NCBI GenBank assembly: GCA_017618495.1
Contig: JAFZUD010000067.1
Location: 1-7,503 of the forward strand
Direction: 5' to 3'
DNA from: Bacilli bacterium
Lineage (GTDB): Bacteria > Bacillota_I > Bacilli_A > RFN20 > CAG-826
DNA length: 7,503 nt
Shown piece after piece: positions 1 to 5,364 of the stretch (position 1 is the stretch's first letter; each line of letters opens with the position of its first letter). Below the pieces are notes generated by a model. That model made no database searches, was not told the origin of the DNA, and saw nothing but the letters and a program-made list of their open reading frames with translations. Both the position numbers and the translations under genes were made by a program.

Positions 1-485
1 AGGAAGATATGAAACCATCAAGCAGCGAGATTCATGGTAGCGCTCCAACGGCCAAAGTTATTCGTTTGATGGACAACAAAACGACCATCGAATTCTTGAC
101 CATACTTCAACGTGGCAACAAACCTGCTCCTGCCGACTTAGACTTGGCCAACCTTTTAACCTCTGAAATGGGCGTTCCTCAAAACGTCGTTAACGCATTG
201 TTTTTCTATGTGATATGCATCAAGGAAGACAGTCCTTCTAAGGCTTATATGACTAAACTTGGTGCCGCTCTTGTTAGAGCAGGAATCACAAATGCCTTAG
301 ATGCTTTGAACTATTTAGGCGGCCAGTTATCTAAGAACAATAAAAAGTACGGCGGCAAAAAACAGCCAGAAAAACCTGTTGTTGAAGAAAAACCAGCGAC
401 CGAAGAAGCGGTGGACGAAGTCGAGGAAGAAGAGATAGACGAAGAAGAATTTGAAGCGCTCATGAAGAATAGAGGCAGGAAGTAA
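1..485 (+). CDS. dnaB: Replication initiation/membrane attachment protein DnaB, C-terminal part (5' end outside window)
   Basis: This is the last 160 or so residues of the Bacillota primosome protein DnaB, which with DnaD and DnaI helps load the replicative helicase at oriC and at restarted forks. It is unrelated to the E. coli helicase of the same name. Numbering from the ATG at 9, residues 22-103 match the DnaB_2/DnaD-like helical domain: a segment running from TIEFLTILQRG through NKPAPADLDLANLL and GVPQNVVNALFFYVI to RAGITNALDALNYL. The family's YxxxIxxxW signature appears as Y80, L84, L88, so two of its three positions are changed. Residues 113-158 form a Lys-rich then strongly acidic tail (VEEEEIDEEEFEAL) ending in basic NRGRK. 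The frame is open to the left edge (codons GAA, GAT before the ATG), and the family is about 450 residues long, so the ATG at 9 is probably internal despite an AGGAAG-like stretch in front. Identity rests on the domain and on dnaI following directly. Confidence 0.85.
   Translation, partial: EDMKPSSSEIHGSAPTAKVIRLMDNKTTIEFLTILQRGNKPAPADLDLANLLTSEMGVPQNVVNALFFYVICIKEDSPSKAYMTKLGAALVRAGITNALDALNYLGGQLSKNNKKYGGKKQPEKPVVEEKPATEEAVDEVEEEEIDEEEFEALMKNRGRK
477..482 (+). promoter_or_regulatory. Ribosome binding site of dnaI
   Basis: AGGAAG lies 7 bases before the ATG at 490 and inside the last codons of dnaB. It fixes the dnaI start and suggests that dnaI translation is coupled to dnaB. Confidence 0.7.
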
Positions 486-489
486 AGAT

Positions 490-1395
490 ATGGAAACGTT
501 TGTGAAAGATACCAAAGAAATAAAAGGCGCCTCTTTCAAAGAAAGCAGCCTCCACGACGAGATCCTTAACGACCGCCGTCTTATGAATGAGCTCCACGCT
601 CTCGATATCGATGATTCCGAGATCGACAAATATCTCCCTCTTCTTGCGACATATCTCGACCAAAGAGACGCGGAAGAAGACCCAAAGAAAGAGATTGAAG
701 CGCCTTACCCAGGACTCACGATGAAACTCTGCATCGATGACTCTGGAAAGCTTTCATACACCCTTGGGCCAAGCGAAGAGACAAAGAGAAAAGAAGCCCT
801 TGAGAAGAATTACATCTATAAGGACTTCCCAGAGAGCTGGAAAGACCTAAACGGCAAATCCATCAAAGGCGAAAGATATAAGAAACTCAGGACTGCTTTA
901 GCGAAGACCTTCACGAAAACCTGCACAAAACCATGGGTTTTCGTCAAAGGCGATTCAGGATGCGGCAAATCATATTATTTGGCTGCCGTCCTTAATGGTT
1001 TAGCCGCCGATGGTGAAAGCGTCTGTTTCATCAATGGAGCGAAGCGTTTCGACGAACTAAAAGCCCTCGCCATCAAGAACCGTCAGGAATTCGATAAGAT
1101 CATGGCTTCTTTAGAAGGATGCGGAACCATGGTCATCGATGACTTTGGCAACGAATTCAAATCCGAATACATCCGTGACCAAATCATCCTCCCTCTTTTA
1201 GCGGAAAGAAGTAGGGCAGGTCTTAGAACCTATTTCACCAGCCAATACACCCTAGATGAGATCAAACAGCTCTATAGCCTTCATAAGAGTTACATCGAAG
1301 GCTCAAGAGTCAGCAAGCTCATCGAAAAGAATATCGACAAAGTCGTTATTCTTGAAGCAGGGTTAGAGACCTTCGCTCAAAAGAGATCGAAGTGA
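490..1395 (+). CDS. dnaI: Primosomal protein DnaI, AAA+ helicase loader
   Basis: DnaI is the ATPase that loads the replicative helicase (DnaC in Bacillus) onto single-stranded DNA, acting with DnaB and DnaD. The product has 301 residues, close to the 311 of B. subtilis DnaI. The N-terminal helicase-binding region covers about residues 1-110 and the AAA+ domain about 125-295. Walker A is GDSGCGKS at 154-161 (K160, S161) and Walker B is MVIDDFG at 214-220 (D217, D218). The sensor-1 region FTSQ lies at 249-252, where related loaders usually have TSN, so the Asn is Gln here. R229 and R240 lie in the segment that holds the arginine finger in DnaC/DnaI proteins, and GSRVSKLIEK (R273) is the likely sensor-2 helix. 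The N-terminal region lacks the cysteine/histidine zinc site known from Bacillus DnaI; C81 is the only cysteine before the AAA+ core. The gene starts 4 bases after dnaB and is followed by a terminator. Its 3' end overlaps the convergent mutM-coaE gene by 19 bases. Confidence 0.93.
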   Translation: METFVKDTKEIKGASFKESSLHDEILNDRRLMNELHALDIDDSEIDKYLPLLATYLDQRDAEEDPKKEIEAPYPGLTMKLCIDDSGKLSYTLGPSEETKRKEALEKNYIYKDFPESWKDLNGKSIKGERYKKLRTALAKTFTKTCTKPWVFVKGDSGCGKSYYLAAVLNGLAADGESVCFINGAKRFDELKALAIKNRQEFDKIMASLEGCGTMVIDDFGNEFKSEYIRDQIILPLLAERSRAGLRTYFTSQYTLDEIKQLYSLHKSYIEGSRVSKLIEKNIDKVVILEAGLETFAQKRSK

Positions 1396-2762
1396 TCTAA
1401 TTGTTTGTATAAGTCTTTCAAAGAGCCGCTTCCGTCAAGAGTGATTGAGGCGGCTTTTTTTGCTTTCCTGAGAGGGAAAGAATCATTGAGGTCTAAGTAT
1501 TTCTTTGGGTCGACGTTTCTCTTGATGAGTCTTTGTTCTCTAACTTCTCTTGAAGCGGTGATCAAAATGATGAGGTCAGAGTCTTTCTCCAAAGGCCCTC
1601 CAATAAGGAGAGGGACATCAACGACCGCTTTCTTGTATTTGCCTGAATCGATTTCCGAATACATCCTTTCGTAGACCTTCGAATGGATATATTCCTCTAA
1701 GGCTTTCTTGGATTTTGGGTTTGTTAATAAGGAAAGGAGCTCACTCTTATTGATTTCTCCATCCTTGAATATCTTTTCTCCGAACTTCTTACGGAGATAG
1801 TCTTTCACTTCGTCTTCCTTATATAAGGAGTGGACGATATCATCCGCGGACAAGACTTTGAAACCTTTGTCTTTGAGGTAAGCAGATACAGAAGATTTGC
1901 CTGAACCGATAGGACCAGTCACTCCAACGATGAAAGGTTTGCCTTTAAGAGGCTGACACTTCGGGCAATAGGTCGTTCCTCTGCCGCCAAGAGTTATCTT
2001 TCTCATGATCATCCCGCAGCGGTCACACTTCATTCCTTCGTGGCCATAGGCGTGGAGTTCATTTTGCATGTTTCCGCTCATGCCCTCTTTCGGGTGATAG
2101 CTTCTAATCGTGCTTCCGCCTTGCTTAATAGCCTCTGAAAGAATCCTTCTAGATTCCTCGACAATTCGGCCACATTCCTCAATTGAGAGGGTTTTTGCAG
2201 GGGATTTTGGGTTGATTTTGCTGGAAAAGAGGACTTCATCCGCATAGATGTTGCCTAACCCCAAAATAATCGTCTGATCAAGCAAAGCGTTCTTCACCGG
2301 ACCGGATATTCTCTTAAAAGACTTATGAAGATCTTTCGCTTCAAGGTCCCAAGGTTCTTTTCCTAACTTCGAGATAGGTAGGGCGGTCTTGTAGTCGGAC
2401 TCACTCTTAAGCTCAACGATGCCACACCTCCTGACGTCGTTGAAACGTAGGGAAGTTCCATCCGTGAAGTCATAGATGAGGGTGTCATGTTTTTCCGGCT
2501 TTTGACCAGCCTCACCCTCAAAGTATTTTCCTTCCATCCTGAGATGGGAGATAACGACTTTATCGTTAGTTAAATGGAAGATGATGAACTTCCCAATCCT
2601 TGTGCAAGGAAGGAAGGTCTCACCGATCAAGGCGGCCTTAAAAGCAGAAGCAGTCGTCAAAACCGACTTCTCGTGGAAGATGCGGATATCCTTGATGGTC
2701 TTCTTTGGAACAAAGCCATTAAGGATCCTGACAACTGTTTCAACCTCTGGTAACTCAGGCAT
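1377..2762 (-). CDS. mutM-coaE: Fused formamidopyrimidine-DNA glycosylase (MutM/Fpg) and dephospho-CoA kinase (CoaE)
   Basis: The 461-residue ORF joins two enzymes. Residues 1-270 are a complete Fpg, which excises 8-oxoguanine and formamidopyrimidines and cuts the abasic site. Visible features are catalytic P2 and E3 in MPELPEVE, K58 in RIGK, M76 in HLRMEG, the H2TH region with LGLGNIYADE (167-176), and the zinc finger C246/C249/C266/C269 with R261 just before its second half. The DVRRFG-type motif reads DVRRCG (109-114), so the wedge Phe is Cys113. Six residues later CoaE begins (277-461), the kinase that phosphorylates dephospho-CoA to CoA: P-loop GPIGSGKS (283-290), SADD (D307 as likely catalytic Asp), VPLLIGG (383-389), RLIKRN (411-416) and the C-terminal LDGSGSL. 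Several normally conserved CoaE positions differ. I see no stop, ATG or convincing ribosome binding site at the junction, so one polypeptide is expected. It is the last gene of the dnaE-polA operon, 2 bases after polA, and ends in TGA. Confidence 0.93.
   Translation of the reverse strand: MPELPEVETVVRILNGFVPKKTIKDIRIFHEKSVLTTASAFKAALIGETFLPCTRIGKFIIFHLTNDKVVISHLRMEGKYFEGEAGQKPEKHDTLIYDFTDGTSLRFNDVRRCGIVELKSESDYKTALPISKLGKEPWDLEAKDLHKSFKRISGPVKNALLDQTIILGLGNIYADEVLFSSKINPKSPAKTLSIEECGRIVEESRRILSEAIKQGGSTIRSYHPKEGMSGNMQNELHAYGHEGMKCDRCGMIMRKITLGGRGTTYCPKCQPLKGKPFIVGVTGPIGSGKSSVSAYLKDKGFKVLSADDIVHSLYKEDEVKDYLRKKFGEKIFKDGEINKSELLSLLTNPKSKKALEEYIHSKVYERMYSEIDSGKYKKAVVDVPLLIGGPLEKDSDLIILITASREVREQRLIKRNVDPKKYLDLNDSFPLRKAKKAASITLDGSGSLKDLYKQLDHFDLF
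1424..1461 (+). terminator. Rho-independent terminator of dnaB-dnaI, inside the convergent coaE coding region
   Basis: A hairpin begins 29 bases after the dnaI stop. AGCCGCTTC (1424-1432) pairs with GAGGCGGCT (1447-1455), including one T-G pair. After a C/T mismatch, GTCA (1434-1437) pairs with TGAT (1442-1445) around the loop AGAG. On the + strand the stem is followed directly by T's through 1461, giving the classic terminator layout. On the - strand the sequence after the stem is only CTTTG, so it should act mainly on the dnaB-dnaI transcript. The same bases encode residues 436-447 of the MutM-CoaE fusion protein. Confidence 0.85.
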
Positions 2763-2764
2763 CT

Positions 2765-5362
2765 TTAATCCTTCGCGTCATACCAAGTATGGCCGATTCC
2801 TTTCTCAACGGTAAGTTTGACTTTGAGATCGACGGATTCGGTCATGATTCTTTCGATCTCTGGTTCGATCTTGTTCATTTCTTCTTTTGGTACGGCAAAG
2901 ATGAGTTCGTCATGGATCTGAAGAACCATCTTGGTCTTGTATCCTCCCTTGTTAAGGAAGTCATAGATCTTGACCATCGCGTTCTTGATGAGGTCAGCGG
3001 CAGTCCCTTGGACTGGAGCGTTCAGCGCCGCTCTCTTAGCGGCTTCTCTCACCATATAGGAAGGGTTATTGATATCGCGGAGATATCTCTTTCTTCCGAA
3101 CATCGTCTTAACGTATCCTTTGGTCTCACATTCCTCGATGATGGAGTTGAGGTATTCCCTGATTTCAGGATAGGCAAGATAGAAGGAACGGATGATTTCC
3201 GTGGCTTCTTTGTTACCACAGCCGATCTGCTGCGCAAGTCCAAAGACAGTGGTTCCGTAGATGATCGCGAAGTTGACCGCTTTCGCGCGCCTTCTCATAA
3301 GAGGGGTGACTTCTTCGGTGTGGAATATCCTCTTCGCGGTCTCTGTATGAACATCATGTCCCTCTTTGAAGACGTTGATATATGCCTCGCATCCAGAAAG
3401 GGCAGCAAGGATTCTTAATTCAATCTGGCCATAGTCCAAGGAGAGCAAAGAGATATCGGGGTCATCATAGTAGAAGGCCTTTCTGATCATCTTGCCTTCT
3501 TCGTCACGAGCGCTGATATTCTGGAGGTTAGGGGAAGAGGAGGATAAACGACCTGTCGTTGTCTGGGCTTGATTGAAATACGTGTGGATTTTGCCGTCGT
3601 TTTTGACGTGAGGCGCAAGTCCATTGATATAGGTCGACATGAGCTTCGCATACTTCCTGTATTCAAGAAGCTTCTCAATGATTGGGTGGATGCCAAGCAA
3701 ATCATTAAGGGCATCGACATCGGTGCTCCCTTTCTTTCTGTCAGGGAGTCCAAGTTTCTCATAAAGGATGAAAGCGACCTGCTTTGAGGAGTTAGGGTTG
3801 AATGGTTCACCCGCTAATTTGGTGAGCTCATCTTTCGCGGCGTCTCTCTTTCTCTCGAACTCTTTTCCGTAGGAATAGAGGTCATCGAGTTTGAGAGGGA
3901 AGCCTTCGTATTCCATGTCACTAAGAACGATGGAAAGAGGTAATTCGATATTGCGGTATAGGTCAATCGCCCCAACCTCGGTAAGACCGCTTATCATCTT
4001 CTCTTCGAGATAGAGGGAATAGTAGGCCATCTGGATTGTGAGGTTTGGTCTAGCTGATGAAAGCAAAGACACCTCATCTTTCGTATCATCAAGAGCAACC
4101 CCAAAGGAGCCATAGACGATCATCGGATTGGATGAAGTGGAGCTGTCTAAGAGGTAGGCGGCCAACAATATATCGTTCTTGATGCCTTTGAGCTCAATGC
4201 CAACTCTCTTAAGCGCATAGATGGAGGCTTTCGCATCATAGACGTTCTTCTTGATGGATTCGTCTTCAAGAATCTTCTTCAAGGCCACATCTTTGATGAG
4301 GTTCTCTTCGGAGATGTAGTACGCTTTCTCTTTGGTGGAGATAGAAAGGCCATTAAGTTCCGCTCCATGATATTCATCGAAATCGATATCTAAAGCGACG
4401 CCGATATTCTCACCAAGCTCAATTCCTTTGAAGGAAGAGACGATCTCAGAGGAAATCTCTCTCTTTGCCTGTTCGCCTTTCTTTTGGCTGGCTGGGAGTC
4501 TTGATGGGAATTGTTTTAGTTCATATTTGCGGGCGAAATCCATGACTTCTTGGGCGTCATAACCCTGATAGACCAAGTCGGATAACTGGAATGGAAGTTC
4601 GGCATCGGTCTTGATGGTGGCTAACTCGTAGCACATCCTGCCTTGCTCTGCGCCTTCGATGATCTTCTGGCCGATCTTGCCCTTCATAGATGGAGCGGCC
4701 TCAATAATCTTTTCGAAAGAACCGTATTCCTGGATGAGTTTGACGGCAGTGATCTCTCCAACGCCTGGGATGCCAGGGAGGTTATCTGATGCGTCGCCTC
4801 TAAGGCCTTTGTAATCGATGATCTGAAGAGGGGAGAAGCCAAACTTCTCGACCATATTGGCCTCAGTCACCAAATCCATGTCGCTTAGTCCTTTACGGAG
4901 TAAGGAAATGGAAATGTTCTTGTCGATAAGCTGGAGATAGTCTTTGTCACTCGTGTAGACGGTGACCTTCATTCCGGCTTTGGACGCCATCTTGGCGACG
5001 GTGCCGCAGATATCGTCAGCCTCAATGCCATGCTCTTCGTAGCAGACGATATTGAGGACTTTGCAAAGCTCTCTAGAGATAGGGAACTGTTTGATTAGGT
5101 CTGGAGGGCAAGGTTTTCTGTTGGCCTTGTACGCTTCAAACTCCTGCTTTCTGAAAGTATCCCCATCTTTGTCAAAACCGATGAAGATGCTGTCACCCTC
5201 CTTGAGAGAGAAGAGAAACTTGGCGAGCATGTTCGAAAAAGCAAATACGGCATTGGTCGGAATGCCAGTCTTCGTCGACATTAGAGGCGCGCCTGGGTAA
5301 GCGGTCGCGTAGTAGGCCCTGAACAAGAGGGAATTTCCATCGATGATCTTGATTTCTTTCAT
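2765..5362 (-). CDS. polA: DNA polymerase I
   Basis: The 865-residue protein fills gaps and removes RNA primers in lagging-strand maturation and excision repair; length fits the family. The 5' nuclease domain covers about 1-290, with D8 (IIDGNSLLFRAY), D64 (GFDKDGD), E114/D116/D117 (EADD), D139/D141 (SDKD), D190/D193 (LRGDASDN) and a helix-hairpin-helix GIPGVGEITAVKL (197-209). The middle domain (about 310-465) is a vestigial 3'-5' exonuclease: motif I reads DID (325-327) instead of DxE, D376 remains, and the motif III Asp is absent, so no proofreading is expected, as in Bacillus. The polymerase domain (about 470-865) shows TTTGRLSSSSPNLQN (601-614), motif A DYGQIELR (643-650), the O-helix R690/K694/F698/Y702 and motif C IHDE (816-819). 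Motif A has Gly645 where bacterial PolI normally has Ser. The gene starts 2 bases after the dnaE stop and ends 2 bases before mutM-coaE, so it is the middle gene of a coupled operon. Confidence 0.97.
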   Translation of the reverse strand: MKEIKIIDGNSLLFRAYYATAYPGAPLMSTKTGIPTNAVFAFSNMLAKFLFSLKEGDSIFIGFDKDGDTFRKQEFEAYKANRKPCPPDLIKQFPISRELCKVLNIVCYEEHGIEADDICGTVAKMASKAGMKVTVYTSDKDYLQLIDKNISISLLRKGLSDMDLVTEANMVEKFGFSPLQIIDYKGLRGDASDNLPGIPGVGEITAVKLIQEYGSFEKIIEAAPSMKGKIGQKIIEGAEQGRMCYELATIKTDAELPFQLSDLVYQGYDAQEVMDFARKYELKQFPSRLPASQKKGEQAKREISSEIVSSFKGIELGENIGVALDIDFDEYHGAELNGLSISTKEKAYYISEENLIKDVALKKILEDESIKKNVYDAKASIYALKRVGIELKGIKNDILLAAYLLDSSTSSNPMIVYGSFGVALDDTKDEVSLLSSARPNLTIQMAYYSLYLEEKMISGLTEVGAIDLYRNIELPLSIVLSDMEYEGFPLKLDDLYSYGKEFERKRDAAKDELTKLAGEPFNPNSSKQVAFILYEKLGLPDRKKGSTDVDALNDLLGIHPIIEKLLEYRKYAKLMSTYINGLAPHVKNDGKIHTYFNQAQTTTGRLSSSSPNLQNISARDEEGKMIRKAFYYDDPDISLLSLDYGQIELRILAALSGCEAYINVFKEGHDVHTETAKRIFHTEEVTPLMRRRAKAVNFAIIYGTTVFGLAQQIGCGNKEATEIIRSFYLAYPEIREYLNSIIEECETKGYVKTMFGRKRYLRDINNPSYMVREAAKRAALNAPVQGTAADLIKNAMVKIYDFLNKGGYKTKMVLQIHDELIFAVPKEEMNKIEPEIERIMTESVDLKVKLTVEKGIGHTWYDAKD
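2769..2773 (-). promoter_or_regulatory. Ribosome binding site of mutM-coaE
   Basis: On the - strand AAGGA lies 6 bases before the ATG at 2762, within the last codons and stop of polA. It supports the MPELPEVE start, which must be exact because Fpg uses the residue after Met as its nucleophile, and it points to coupling with polA. Confidence 0.65.
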
Positions 5363-5364
5363 AA

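Noticed and set aside
1..11. AGGAAG followed by ATG at 9 as a true start of a 158-residue gene
   Set aside because: Spacing from AGGAAG to ATG is only 2 bases, the frame is open upstream, and the product matches only the C-terminal domain of the longer DnaB family.
1335..1345. CGAC-AAA-GTCG hairpin as a - strand terminator for the polymerase operon
   Set aside because: Only four base pairs, and the following - strand sequence is not a proper T run. It also lies within dnaI coding sequence.
1377..1395. TGA read as Trp (Mycoplasma/Spiroplasma code)
   Set aside because: Both TGA codons here end proteins at the expected length and the dnaI one is followed by a terminator; tryptophans I checked use TGG.
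1455..1461. A AAA AAA slippery heptamer in coaE (- strand) followed by a hairpin, as a programmed -1 frameshift
   Set aside because: The stem begins with no spacer after the heptamer, and the -1 frame stops within seven codons, removing the conserved C-terminus. The A run is better explained as the complement of the + strand terminator T run.
2789..3418. 209-residue open frame on the + strand
   Set aside because: It lies entirely antisense to the conserved polymerase domain of polA, and its translation resembles no family I know, so it is a shadow frame.
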